A stretch of 64,000 nucleotides of DNA, taken from assembly GCA_004553715.1 (NCBI GenBank), contig SFKP01000010.1, positions 39,013 to 103,012 of the forward strand, read 5' to 3'. The DNA comes from Clostridiales bacterium (GTDB lineage Bacteria > Bacillota > Clostridia > TANB77 > CAG-508). Below, piece after piece: positions 9,342 through 18,655 of the stretch (the stretch's first letter is position 1; every line of letters starts with the position of its first letter). The position numbers and the translations under genes were made by a program. The notes beneath the pieces were generated by a model. That model did no database searches. It was given only the letters and a program-made list of their open reading frames with translations, and was not told where the DNA came from.

Positions 9342-9563
9342 ATAAGAAAGGCATTTCGCTTAGACTGTCTTTGAAGAAAGTGCGAAATATATGCCACTCG
9401 CATTCGCTCGGGCAAACTAAGGTAGCCTAACCTTGTTGTATACGGAAAAATCTTATATCGGGTCAAGATAATTTTTGATTTTTCCTATACAATAAGAAAG
9501 GCATTTCGCTTAGACTGTCTTTGAAGAAAGTGCGAAATATATGCCACTTTTCCTATACAATAA
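9342..9563. repeat. Hairpin repeats, family B (two 57-bp copies plus long spacer)
   Basis: This fills most of the 316-bp gap between the solute-binding protein and spoVS. Two identical 57-bp units (9342-9398 and 9492-9548) can each fold through GGCATTTCGC and GCGAAATATATGCC. The second unit is flanked on both sides by the same 16 bases, TTTTCCTATACAATAA (480-495 and 548-563 of the 9-kb numbering). Between them 9419-9495 is a separate imperfect palindrome that recurs, inverted, at 25584-25660. No gene is seen here. Confidence 0.8.
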
Positions 9564-9621
9564 CATTATGGACGAACATATAAGTTCGCCCATTTTGATA
9601 TTTATTTAAAAATTAAAGTAA

Positions 9622-9885
9622 TTATTTTCTTGATTCAATAATTAATTTCATACCAGTTCTGTTTTCTCCTTCTACATCCACATCTGCGAACGCTGGTATG
9701 CAAACTAAATCTACACCTGCTGGTGCAACAAACCCTCTTGCAATTGCAACTGCTTTTACAGCTTGGTTAAGTGCTCCTGCACCAATTGCTTGCATTTCTG
9801 CTTTGTTATTCTCCTTTACTAATCCTGCTATAGCCCCCGCTACTGAATTTGGATTTGATTTTGATGAAATTTTTAAAACTTCCAT
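9622..9885 (-). CDS. spoVS: Stage V sporulation protein S
   Basis: SpoVS is a small Alba-like DNA-binding fold protein needed for spore coat and dehydration stages. The 87 residues match the family over the full length: MEVLKISSKSNPNSVAGAIAG, the GAGALNQAVKAVAIARG helix and the C-terminal ENRTGMKLIIE strand. The length is exact for the family and a clear AAGGAGG ribosome-binding site precedes the ATG. It lies downstream of ymdB on the same strand, as in Bacillus. Confidence 0.97.
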   Translation of the reverse strand: MEVLKISSKSNPNSVAGAIAGLVKENNKAEMQAIGAGALNQAVKAVAIARGFVAPAGVDLVCIPAFADVDVEGENRTGMKLIIESRK

Positions 9886-10024
9886 ATTTGCCTCCTTAAA
9901 AATTATTTTTGTAACCCTTTTTTTGTTTCATTTGTTACACTACTATTTATATTATAATTTTTTAAGAGTGTCTATTGGTTTTTAGTAAAAAGCGGAAGTT
10001 TTCATCGCAACATTTTTCTATTTT

Positions 10025-10798
10025 CTACAAATTTATTCGTTCAATCTTCTCTACTCGACAAGTTTCATCATTTATCGATAAAAGTACGCTATTCATAATC
10101 TGATTAGAATCTGAACTTACTTTATATCTTTCTGGAAGTGTTGTATAAAATCTTTTTACAGAAGTATCTACATCCATTCCAATTACTGATTTTTTAGGTC
10201 CTGTCATTCCAATGTCTGTAATATAGGCTGTACCATTTTCCAATATCTTTTCGTCTGCTGTTTGTACATGTGTATGTGTTCCAAAAACAACTGAAACTTT
10301 GCCATCTAAGAAATATCCCATTGCAATTTTCTCTGCTGTAGCTTCTGCGTGAAAATCTACAATTATTATATCTGCTTCTTCTTTAACTTTTTGTAATATT
10401 TTTTCTGCTGTAACAAAAGGATTATCTGAAAGTATTCCAACATCTACTCGACCAATCAAATTGATAACTGCAATTTTTTTATCATTACAATTATATATGT
10501 TATATCCTTTTCCAGGTGCTGTTCTTGAAAAATTAGCTGGAACTATTAAATTTTCCTCTTTGATAATTGAGAAAATATCCTTTTTCCCCCAAGTATGATT
10601 TCCCATTGTTACTACATTTACACCAAAAGACATTAAATCGTTAAAAATCTTAGCAGTTATTCCCATACCATCTGCTGCATTTTCTCCGTTTGCAATAATA
10701 AAATCTATATTTTGCTTTTTCTTAATTTCCTCTATTCCTTGTTTTACCTTTTTAACTCCTGCATTTCCAACAATATCACCTATTAATAATATTTTCAT
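10025..10798 (-). CDS. ymdB: TIGR00282-type metallophosphoesterase YmdB
   Basis: YmdB is a 2',3'-cyclic nucleotide phosphodiesterase that affects biofilm and sporulation decisions in Bacillus. The 257-residue protein has the metal ligands in order: GDIVGNAG at the start, NGENAADG (about residues 39-46), MGNHTW (about 66-71), DFHAEATAEK and FGTHTHVQTAD. The length matches the family. It lies between spoVS and sigH on the same strand. Confidence 0.93.
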   Translation of the reverse strand: MKILLIGDIVGNAGVKKVKQGIEEIKKKQNIDFIIANGENAADGMGITAKIFNDLMSFGVNVVTMGNHTWGKKDIFSIIKEENLIVPANFSRTAPGKGYNIYNCNDKKIAVINLIGRVDVGILSDNPFVTAEKILQKVKEEADIIIVDFHAEATAEKIAMGYFLDGKVSVVFGTHTHVQTADEKILENGTAYITDIGMTGPKKSVIGMDVDTSVKRFYTTLPERYKVSSDSNQIMNSVLLSINDETCRVEKIERINL

Positions 10799-10821
10799 AA
10801 TTCCTCCATATAAATTAAAAT

Positions 10822-10854
10822 TGGGGATAAAGCTTTAACAAGTCTTATACCCCA
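10822..10854 (-). terminator. Possible terminator after sigH
   Basis: On the minus strand a GGGG(TATAAG) ... (CTTTAT)CCCC stem is followed by AATTTTAATTTA. It lies between the end of sigH and the start of ymdB. The stem is imperfect and the T-run weak, so termination is only plausible. Confidence 0.4.
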
Positions 10855-10880
10855 TTATTTTTATCATTAATTTTATTCTA

Positions 10881-11510
10881 CTAATCTGTTATTATACTTT
10901 TGTTTGCTTTTTTTCTTATTCTTTGTATTGCATTATCTACTGATTTTATTGGTGCATCTAGCTGTTTAGCTATCTGAACATAACTTTCCCCTTTTGCAAA
11001 TCTGTTTAGTACCTGTTTTTCGAATGCACTTAAATTCTCATCTATTTTTGTTCCTATTATTTTATAATATTCTTTTTTTGTAATTGTATCTAATGGATCT
11101 TCTGCTGTTTTTGAATTAAATAATTCCATCATTTCGGTATCATCATCATCATAAGCATTTATATTTAATGATATCGAATTGTTAAGTGGCATATGTTTTT
11201 GTCTATTAGAAGTTTTAATAGCAGTAATTAATTGTCTTTCTACGCATAAATTAGCAAACGACTTAAAAGAGCTGTCTTTGTCTATATTAAAACTTTTAAT
11301 TGCTTTATATAAACCAATCATCCCTTCTTGAACAATATCTTCTCTTTCTGCACCAATAATAAAATACTTATTTACTTTAATGTCTACAATTTCTTTGTAT
11401 TTTGAAAGTATGTATTCTAAAACATCTTTATCGCCATTCTTTGCGAAGCTAACTAATTCTTCATCTGTCATTTCACTTTTTGTTGTATCTGCTAACTTTA
11501 TATTTGTCAT
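10881..11510 (-). CDS. sigH: RNA polymerase sporulation sigma factor SigH
   Basis: This 209-residue sigma-70 family protein has region 2 with EREDIVQEGMIGLYKAI (about residues 55-71) and SFKSFANLCVERQL, then the SigH-like KTSNRQKHMPLNNSISLN segment, and a region 4 helix-turn-helix near the end (ESYVQIAKQLDAPIKSVDN). SigH (Spo0H) drives early sporulation genes. Region 2 wording and overall size favour SigH over other small sigma factors. It is encoded upstream of ymdB and spoVS. Confidence 0.9.
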   Translation of the reverse strand: MTNIKLADTTKSEMTDEELVSFAKNGDKDVLEYILSKYKEIVDIKVNKYFIIGAEREDIVQEGMIGLYKAIKSFNIDKDSSFKSFANLCVERQLITAIKTSNRQKHMPLNNSISLNINAYDDDDTEMMELFNSKTAEDPLDTITKKEYYKIIGTKIDENLSAFEKQVLNRFAKGESYVQIAKQLDAPIKSVDNAIQRIRKKANKSIITD

Positions 11511-11590
11511 TTCTACCTTTATGCCTCCGCTTATTAATTTATGTCATTATTATACAAGTGGTGTCAATAGTTTTGTTAATTTTTTGTCTT

Positions 11591-12184
11591 TTAGTCTTTA
11601 AATAGTTCTTTTGATCCTTTTAGGTATTCGTATCCTGAAAAGATTGTTGCTATTACTGATATTGTCATTACTGTTGTTGATAGTATGTTTATTACTAAGT
11701 TGTAGCCTGTTAGTTTTTTTGTGAAAAAGTCCCCATAAGCATTTATATCTAAAAACATTAATATTATTGCTATCATTTGTGTTACTGTTTTTAGTTTTCC
11801 CCAAATGTTTGCTGCAATAACTTGACCTTGTTTTTGTACTGCTATTAATCTATATCCTGATACTATGAATTCTCTTGTTAATACTATAATTGGAATCCAT
11901 GCTGGTAGTTTGCCCATTTCTACAAGTATTAGCATTGTTGCTAATACCAAGATTTTATCTGCAAGTGGATCTGCAAATTTCCCAAATGTTGTTATAATAT
12001 TTCTCTTTCTTGCTATTTTTCCATCTAAATGGTCTGTTATTGATGCTATTATAAATATAAGGTTTAAAATCCAATATGTATATGGGATTCCAAAAAATTC
12101 TCCTTGTATGTTAAAAAATGTAATTATAACCATTATTGGTACAAGTATTATTCTAAATATTGTTAATTTATTCGGTAAATTCAT
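11591..12184 (-). CDS. pgsA: CDP-diacylglycerol--glycerol-3-phosphate 3-phosphatidyltransferase
   Basis: PgsA makes phosphatidylglycerol phosphate in the membrane. The CDP-alcohol phosphotransferase signature D-x2-DG-x2-AR-x8-G-x3-D-x3-D is complete at about residues 48-70 (DHLDGKIARK ... GKFADPLADK). Four to five hydrophobic segments surround it, and the N-terminus MNLPNKLTIFRI is typical. Length 197 residues is normal. It begins 6 bp after the rpe stop codon. Confidence 0.95.
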   Translation of the reverse strand: MNLPNKLTIFRIILVPIMVIITFFNIQGEFFGIPYTYWILNLIFIIASITDHLDGKIARKRNIITTFGKFADPLADKILVLATMLILVEMGKLPAWIPIIVLTREFIVSGYRLIAVQKQGQVIAANIWGKLKTVTQMIAIILMFLDINAYGDFFTKKLTGYNLVINILSTTVMTISVIATIFSGYEYLKGSKELFKD

Positions 12185-12190
12185 TTTTTA

Positions 12191-12856
12191 TTACACTCCT
12201 TTTTTCATTTTTTCTATCACATCTTGCATATCTCCTGCCGATATTATTGCACTTCCGGAAACTATAATGTCTGCTCCTGCATTTTTTAATATTCCAGCAT
12301 TATCTACTTTTATTCCACCATCTACTTCTATAAAAGTCTCTAGTGCTTCTCTGTCTAAATATTCTTTTAATTTTTTAACCTTCTCTATTGTTTCTGGAAT
12401 TAACTTTTGCCCGCCTTTCCCTGGTTCTACTGTCATAATTAAGCATAAATAAATATGCTTCATAAATTCTAATATTTCTTCTACCGGTGTTGCTGGCTTT
12501 ATAGATATTCCTACTTTTACATTATTTGCTTTTAGATATTTAATTACATCATATATTTCTTCTTTATTTTTTAAGGCTTCATAGTGAAATGTTATAATAT
12601 CTGGTTCAAAACTTAAATATTTATCTATGTTTTTCTTTACGTCTTCTACCATAAAGTGTACATCTAGTGGCAAATTGGAAATTTGCTTTATAGTATTTGT
12701 ATATTCATACATTTTTTCTTCTGTATTTGCTTCTACGAATTTTCCATCCATTACATCAATATGAAAATAGTCTGTTTTTGCTACTTCTAAGTCATAAAAT
12801 TTTCTTGTTGCATCTTCTGGTTCTACCGATAATATTGAGGTTGATATTTTTACCAT
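12191..12856 (-). CDS. rpe: Ribulose-phosphate 3-epimerase
   Basis: Rpe interconverts ribulose 5-phosphate and xylulose 5-phosphate. The TIM-barrel motifs are in order: ISTSILS, FHIDVMDGKFV (catalytic Asp near residue 35), LDVHFMVE, ITFHYE, IMTVEPGKGGQ (the usual Phe of GFGGQ is Lys here) and VDGGIK followed by IIVSGSAI. At 221 residues it is complete. It follows prkC; in many Firmicutes rsgA sits between prkC and rpe, but only 80 noncoding bases are there now. Confidence 0.93.
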   Translation of the reverse strand: MVKISTSILSVEPEDATRKFYDLEVAKTDYFHIDVMDGKFVEANTEEKMYEYTNTIKQISNLPLDVHFMVEDVKKNIDKYLSFEPDIITFHYEALKNKEEIYDVIKYLKANNVKVGISIKPATPVEEILEFMKHIYLCLIMTVEPGKGGQKLIPETIEKVKKLKEYLDREALETFIEVDGGIKVDNAGILKNAGADIIVSGSAIISAGDMQDVIEKMKKGV

Positions 12857-12936
12857 TTTTTTCTCCTTTTATGTTTGCGGGCGAACAGAATCATCCGCCC
12901 CCTACATTTTTTATAGATTATTGCACACTATCATTT

Positions 12937-14916
12937 TTATTCTGCTGTCCAAGAATTTGTTGTGTATAGGTTCATTTGTAAGTTTTGTCTTTCCATAATT
13001 CCATTAATATATACTTTTACTTCAACAGTTCCAAAACCTGTTATTTCTTTTGTAATATCTGTATTGTCTTCACTAACTGATTTTTCATATACTGTATCAT
13101 TTCCTACTGTTATCTTTAATGTCACTTTTTCTGGTGGATTTATAGGTTTTTGATTTCCTTCCTCATCTGTTTCATATTGAGGTACATATTTTCTAATTGA
13201 TTTTACATTTACATGAATTGTTGCTGATTTTATTTCTGTAAATTCATTTATAGTTATAGATATTTCTGTATTTTTGTCTACCATACTTTTAGGTGATATT
13301 GTTTGTGCTACAACAACTCCATTTGGCTTGCTTGAATCATTTATTTTACTCGTACTTTTCCATTTTAATTTTGATGAAGCAATTATTGATTTTGCTTCTT
13401 CTTCGGTTTTACCTGATAAATCTGGAACTTCAACTTGTTCTATTCCTAAGCTAACTTTTATTTTAACTGTGCTTCCTGCTAAAATTTCTTCATTTTCTTG
13501 GATATCTTGTTCTACAACATATCCTTTTTCTATTTCGTCATGATAATCTTCTTCAATCTCTACTTCTAGTCCTAAATCTTTTAATTCTTTCATTGCTTCA
13601 TCTTTTGTTTTGCCAACTACTTTAGTCATAGTTACAATTTCTTGACCTTTACTAATTACTAATTTAACAGTTGAACCTTCTTTTACTGTATAGTTTTGCT
13701 GATATGGTGGTTTTTGTGATATTATCTTACCTTCTTCTATTTCAACATCAAATTTTTCCTCTTCAACCTCTACTGTTAATTTATATTTTTCTGCTTCTAA
13801 CTTTGCCTCTTCTAATGTCATATTAGTAAAGTTTGGTATTTGAACATTTTTAGCCTTCTTAGAATTTAGTACCGCAAAAGTAATAACCATTGAAGCAACA
13901 AAAGCTAAAATCAATAAAAGTATTATAGCAATTACTTTAGCAGCTTTGTGTTCATTAAAGAATTTCTTTAGTTTAGATTCCTTTTTGTCTGATTTTTCTT
14001 CTTTCATTTCTTCTTTTTTATTTTTTAAAGAATTTAATTCTACTCTTTGTGTTGCAAATTTATCAGTTCCTACTGAAGCAACTCCTGCATCTGGATTTTT
14101 TAAAACCGCTTCTAAGCTTGCTTTCATCTCTGTTGCAGAGTTATATCTTAAAGCAGGATCTTTTTGCATTGCTTTCATAATTATTTGGCTAACACTTTGT
14201 GGTACATTAGGATTAATATCAGATGGTGGTAGTGGTTCTTGTTGCATGTGCATTAGTGCAACTGAAACAGGTGTATCTGCATCAAATGGAACTTTTCCTG
14301 TTACCATTTCATATAATACAACACCTAATGAATATAAATCTGACTTAGCATCTGTTATGCCACCTTTTGCATGTTCTGGTGAGAAATAATGTACTGATCC
14401 AATTGTTGCTCCAAATGCTGTAATTGTTGAGTTCGAAACCGCTTTTGCAATTCCGAAATCAGTTACTTTTGCAACCCCATCTTCTGTAATTATTATATTA
14501 TGTGGTTTTATATCTCTATGAACAATATTGTTTTTATGTGCTACTTCTAGTGCAGATGCTATTTGAATTGCTATTTTTACTGACCATTTCCAACCTAAAA
14601 CTTTATCTTCTACTATAATGTCTTTCAAAGTTTTTCCTTTTACTAATTCCATTACTATATAATATAAATCTCCATCGTGTCCTACATCATACACTGAAAC
14701 AATATTAGGATGTGTTAGACTTGCAACAGATTGTGCTTCTACATTGAATCTTCTAACGAATTCATTATCTGTTGTAAATTCTTCTCTTAATACTTTTACT
14801 GCAACATATCTTTTTAGCACTAAACATTTTGCCTTGTAAACTGTTGCCATTCCGCCATTCCCTATTTTTTCAATAATTTCATATCTTCCACCTAATATTT
14901 TACCTTCTAACCCCAT
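12937..14916 (-). CDS. prkC: Ser/Thr kinase PrkC/StkP with PASTA domains
   Basis: Residues 10-270 are a Hanks-type kinase: glycine loop GNGGMATVYKA, catalytic HRDIKPHN (about 134-141), DFG, and GSVHYFSPEHA in the activation loop. A single membrane helix lies near residues 330-352. Outside are three PASTA repeats (about 355-560) that bind muropeptides in known homologues, then a C-terminal beta-rich domain. With the Stp phosphatase encoded immediately upstream it forms the standard envelope/germination signalling pair. The start has a GGAGG site. Length 659 is typical. Confidence 0.95.
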   Translation of the reverse strand: MGLEGKILGGRYEIIEKIGNGGMATVYKAKCLVLKRYVAVKVLREEFTTDNEFVRRFNVEAQSVASLTHPNIVSVYDVGHDGDLYYIVMELVKGKTLKDIIVEDKVLGWKWSVKIAIQIASALEVAHKNNIVHRDIKPHNIIITEDGVAKVTDFGIAKAVSNSTITAFGATIGSVHYFSPEHAKGGITDAKSDLYSLGVVLYEMVTGKVPFDADTPVSVALMHMQQEPLPPSDINPNVPQSVSQIIMKAMQKDPALRYNSATEMKASLEAVLKNPDAGVASVGTDKFATQRVELNSLKNKKEEMKEEKSDKKESKLKKFFNEHKAAKVIAIILLLILAFVASMVITFAVLNSKKAKNVQIPNFTNMTLEEAKLEAEKYKLTVEVEEEKFDVEIEEGKIISQKPPYQQNYTVKEGSTVKLVISKGQEIVTMTKVVGKTKDEAMKELKDLGLEVEIEEDYHDEIEKGYVVEQDIQENEEILAGSTVKIKVSLGIEQVEVPDLSGKTEEEAKSIIASSKLKWKSTSKINDSSKPNGVVVAQTISPKSMVDKNTEISITINEFTEIKSATIHVNVKSIRKYVPQYETDEEGNQKPINPPEKVTLKITVGNDTVYEKSVSEDNTDITKEITGFGTVEVKVYINGIMERQNLQMNLYTTNSWTAE

Positions 14917-14933
14917 ATTATTGCCTCCATATT

Positions 14934-15660
14934 CTAAAATTTTTTAATTATTATTAGAGTAATATTATCATATCCACCATTATCATTAGCTTTTTTTACT
15001 AACTCAGCTGGCGCTACTCTAATATCTTTTTGTACAATTTGTTTAATTTCCTCTTCTGAAACCATATTTGTAAGTCCATCTGAACAAATAAGAAATGTAT
15101 CTTCTTTTAAGAATCCCTTTACCATAACATCTGGCTCAGCATAAGCTTCACAACCTAATGCCTTCATTAACATATTCTTTTTAGGATGTTCTTCTGCTTC
15201 TTCTTTTGTTATAGTTCCATCTTTTACTAATTTTTGTACATAACTATGATCTGTTGTAATTTTTCTAATTATATCTTTTCGTATTCTATAAATTCTGCTA
15301 TCTCCAATATGACCAATATATGCTTTGTTTTCATATACTAAACATATTTCTAATGTGGTTCCCATTTTATCTAATGCTTCTTCTGATTTTGCCTTGTCAT
15401 ATACTAACATATTTGCATATTCTATTGCATCTCTGATTAATTTTTTCATATCTTCTGGGTTAGTGTGATCTGTTTTTTCTATATTATTTTTTATATATTT
15501 TGCTGCCGCTTCTGTTGCAAGTTTACTTGCAACTTCTCCACCAGTATAACCTCCCATTCCGATCTGCTAATATATACAAACCTAATTCATCAGATACGAA
15601 ATAATAGTCTTGATTGATATCTCTTAATTTACCAATATCTGTTTTTGTAAAGTTTCTCAT
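14934..15660 (-). CDS. stp: PP2C-family Ser/Thr phosphatase Stp, +1 recoded at CGG
   Basis: Stp removes phosphates placed by PrkC. The frame starts at 15660 (MRNFTKTDIGKLRDINQD) and overlaps the rlmN stop by 4 bp. It runs to GAT CGG at 15559-15561, where the zero frame leaves the family. Skipping the C gives the invariant LADGMGGYTGGE and 209 further codons, including GHIGDSRIYR, TTDHS and the final GGYDNITLI motif, for 241 residues in all. This is the only in-frame CGG in the gene. Either it is a programmed +1 event decoding CGGA as Gly or a one-base insertion; the window-wide pattern favours the former. Confidence 0.9.
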
Positions 15661-16685
15661 TTATTCACCTCTTTTTTTCTAAGCTGACCACATGCTGCAT
15701 CAATATCAGAACCCAGTTCTCTTCTAATTGTCGCAACAATTCCATGTTCGTTTAAATAATCTCTAAACTTAATTATATTTTCATTTGTACTTTTAGTAAA
15801 TTTACCATTATCTATCTTATTTATTGGTATTAAATTTACATGACATAACATACCTTTAAGTAGTTTTATCAATTGTTTTGCATCTTCTAAATTGTCGTTA
15901 TTGTCTTTTGCTAAAGCATATTCAAAAGATATTCTTTTATTTGTTTTTTCTATATAATACCTACAAGCCTTCATTAATTCTTCTATGTTATATGCATCAT
16001 TTACAGGCATCATCTGGCTTCTTTTTTCATCTGTTGCAGCATGAAGCGATATTGATAATGTGCATTGTAATTTTTCATCTGCTAATCTATAAATATTTGG
16101 CACTAATCCACTTGTTGATATACTAATGTGTCTTGCACCCATATTTATTCCTTTTGGATTATTTAATATTTTAATTGCCTTCATAACATTATCGAAATTG
16201 TCTAATGGTTCTCCTATTCCCATAAAGACAAGATTTGAAATTTTTATGTTTTCGTCTCTTTCTATTGCCTGTAATTGTTCAATAATTTCTCCTGTCTCTA
16301 GGCTTCTTACAAATTTAATTCCTGTTGATGCACAGAATTTGCAACCCATTTTGCAACCGATTTGTGATGACACACATATAGTTTTCCCATATTTGTATTC
16401 CATAAGTACGGACTCTATAGCATTTCCGTCTAATACATCAAATAGGTATTTTTTTGTGCCATCTTTTGAAGTTTGTTTTACTATTATTTTAAATATGTGT
16501 AATTCAAATTTTTCTTTTAATTTTTCTCTAAATGAATTTGGTAAGTTTGTCATCTCATCAAAGCTTTGTACATTTTCTTTATATAACCAATTAAATATTT
16601 GCTCTGCTCTATATTTCTTTTCTCCTAATTCCTGTACAATCTCTTGCAATTCATCTAAATTATAATTTTTAATGTTTGTTTTCAA
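15657..16685 (-). CDS. rlmN: 23S rRNA (adenine2503-C2)/tRNA methyltransferase RlmN
   Basis: RlmN is a radical SAM enzyme that methylates A2503 of 23S rRNA and A37 of some tRNAs. The cluster motif is CKMGCKFC (about residues 112-119), preceded by SSQIGC; later come GIGEPLDN, the SISLHA strand and the C-terminal catalytic Cys in DIDAACGQL. At 342 residues it is complete. It is the first gene of the rlmN-stp-prkC cluster, with a 4-bp overlap to stp. Confidence 0.97.
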   Translation of the reverse strand: MKTNIKNYNLDELQEIVQELGEKKYRAEQIFNWLYKENVQSFDEMTNLPNSFREKLKEKFELHIFKIIVKQTSKDGTKKYLFDVLDGNAIESVLMEYKYGKTICVSSQIGCKMGCKFCASTGIKFVRSLETGEIIEQLQAIERDENIKISNLVFMGIGEPLDNFDNVMKAIKILNNPKGINMGARHISISTSGLVPNIYRLADEKLQCTLSISLHAATDEKRSQMMPVNDAYNIEELMKACRYYIEKTNKRISFEYALAKDNNDNLEDAKQLIKLLKGMLCHVNLIPINKIDNGKFTKSTNENIIKFRDYLNEHGIVATIRRELGSDIDAACGQLRKKEVNK

Positions 16686-16750
16686 ATATATTCTTCCTTT
16701 TAATTTTTATACATTTTATCACATAAGAATCAACATTACAAGGTTTTGTT

Positions 16751-18646
16751 TTATGCAAGCAACCCTTTTTCTAATAATTTTTCTAATACTATAATAAACA
16801 TTGCGTGTGACCAACCAAGCCCTATTATCCAAGATGGTGATAATGAAGCATTATCTACTTGTTCTGATAAATAACCATTCATTCCACTAGTTTTTAGAAC
16901 AAAGTCAAAGCATTCTTTCGCTTTTCTATTTTCTCCTGTTTCTAAATAGTATTCTGCCATCCACAATGTTGCTATTACCCATGGTTTTCCGCCCATATAA
17001 TGGTCTTTGTCGAATCTTTTATATCCACCTGTATATGTTCTTAAGTTTAGATTTATATTTTCTACAGTATTTAAGATTTTCTTTTCTTTTGCAGAAAACA
17101 TTTCAAATGGCACAACTAAACCTATTATGCTTATATCAATTAAGTCATCTTCTAAGTTCCTTTTAAAGGTCTTTCTTTGCTCATCATAGAAATTTTGTAA
17201 TATAAATTCTCTAATCTGAACTTTCTTTTCTTTTAATGTTTCTTTATCTTTATTTACATTTTCTTGTTTTATTCTATTTTTCGTAAAGTCTTCTTTCAAT
17301 TCTTCATAAATGTTTATCATAGAATCATAAGCTTTAAAAATGCTTGCTAATGAGTATAAATGCACTCCTTCATGCATTTCCCACAAATCATAAGATGGCT
17401 GCATTTCTTCTTTTTTTATTACTTTTTCCATATATTTTTGTAAATAACTTATTGCTTTTTCGCACATTTTTAAATTTTCTCTTAAGAACTTTTTATCTTT
17501 CATTCTTAAATAATGTTTATATACACCATATACTACTGAAGCTGTTTCATCTATTTGATATCCCCAACATGGAGCTAATCTTCCATCAGTAAAAAATCTT
17601 TGTTCCCACATTCCATTTTTACTTTGTGTATTTTTACAAAAATGTTTGTAAAATCTTTCAGTTTCTTTAGTCATGTTTAAGATATCCATTGCATCTGTAA
17701 TAAATACAGCATCACGAGGCCAACAATATGTATATCTTCCACATTTAGTTAACTTTTCATCTACCTCTACTGCTGCAGACATTCCACCTGTTTGTGAGTT
17801 TTGAAGTAATGGGTATAAAAGTATTGTTCTTTCATAAATTTCTCTAATCTTATTATTCCTTGGATTATCCTCTAAATTTAATGCTAATCCATCATGAATT
17901 TTAAAATATTTTTTCCAATACTTTAAAGTTTGCTCATACTCTGTTTTAAAATCTATTTTTGTTATTCTGTTAATTGTTTTTTCTATTCCATCTAATCCTG
18001 TTTTATTGTCATCAATATATAGATATAATTCAAATTCCTTTTCTTCGTTTGGTCTTAATATTCCTAAATCATAGCTTATGCTAGAATCACTGGACATTCC
18101 AACATAATCTTTGTCCCAAACTTGACCTTCATTTATATTTGCCATAGAGTTATTTATTTGTGAACTTTTAATCTTATTCTTAGAAAATACGCATAGTGAA
18201 TAATCATGCATATATTGCAATAATGCATTATTTTTGCACAACCCACTAACTGGATTATTGTCTGTTGATATAAGTTTTGAATGGATTAAGAAATTTATAT
18301 CTAAATCTATTATATTTTCATTTACAAATTTGTATCTTTTTACTAAAATATTTTCATTTATACATACAAAATCTGTTTGTGTTATTTTTAAATTAAAATA
18401 TGTATTTACTATTTCTGTTTTTAAAATGTTTGTTTTATTTATAAACTTTTGATTATAAATATTATTTACATCATTATGAAGATATATCATTCCAGAGTCA
18501 TTTACTTTTACTCCAGTATGAAAGAAATCTATAAATTGTTTATAATCTGTAGTTGGATAAAACAGTCTTATTAATTCTCCTCGTTTTGTAAAACTTGCTG
18601 TTATATTATTATTTCCAATTACTGCATCATTAAAATATTTTTCCAT
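16751..18646 (-). CDS. GH15-family glucoamylase-like protein
   Basis: A 631-residue protein with an N-terminal beta-sandwich (about 1-250) and an (alpha/alpha)6 domain. The segment GRYTYCWPRDAVFITDAM (about residues 300-317) and later WEQRFFTDGRLAPCWGYQIDET are typical of GH15 glucoamylase-like enzymes, and the C-terminal SEQVDNASLSPSWIIGLGWSHAMF block carries a second conserved patch. No signal peptide is seen, so it is probably cytosolic and acts on glycogen-like or alpha-glucosidic substrates. Substrate is inferred from the family only. Confidence 0.85.
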   Translation of the reverse strand: MEKYFNDAVIGNNNITASFTKRGELIRLFYPTTDYKQFIDFFHTGVKVNDSGMIYLHNDVNNIYNQKFINKTNILKTEIVNTYFNLKITQTDFVCINENILVKRYKFVNENIIDLDINFLIHSKLISTDNNPVSGLCKNNALLQYMHDYSLCVFSKNKIKSSQINNSMANINEGQVWDKDYVGMSSDSSISYDLGILRPNEEKEFELYLYIDDNKTGLDGIEKTINRITKIDFKTEYEQTLKYWKKYFKIHDGLALNLEDNPRNNKIREIYERTILLYPLLQNSQTGGMSAAVEVDEKLTKCGRYTYCWPRDAVFITDAMDILNMTKETERFYKHFCKNTQSKNGMWEQRFFTDGRLAPCWGYQIDETASVVYGVYKHYLRMKDKKFLRENLKMCEKAISYLQKYMEKVIKKEEMQPSYDLWEMHEGVHLYSLASIFKAYDSMINIYEELKEDFTKNRIKQENVNKDKETLKEKKVQIREFILQNFYDEQRKTFKRNLEDDLIDISIIGLVVPFEMFSAKEKKILNTVENINLNLRTYTGGYKRFDKDHYMGGKPWVIATLWMAEYYLETGENRKAKECFDFVLKTSGMNGYLSEQVDNASLSPSWIIGLGWSHAMFIIVLEKLLEKGLLA

Positions 18647-18655
18647 TTGTATCTC

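Noticed and set aside
11598..11804. 68-residue minus-strand ORF inside pgsA
   Set aside because: It is a low-complexity Asn/Ser-rich shadow in another frame of pgsA without a ribosome-binding site.
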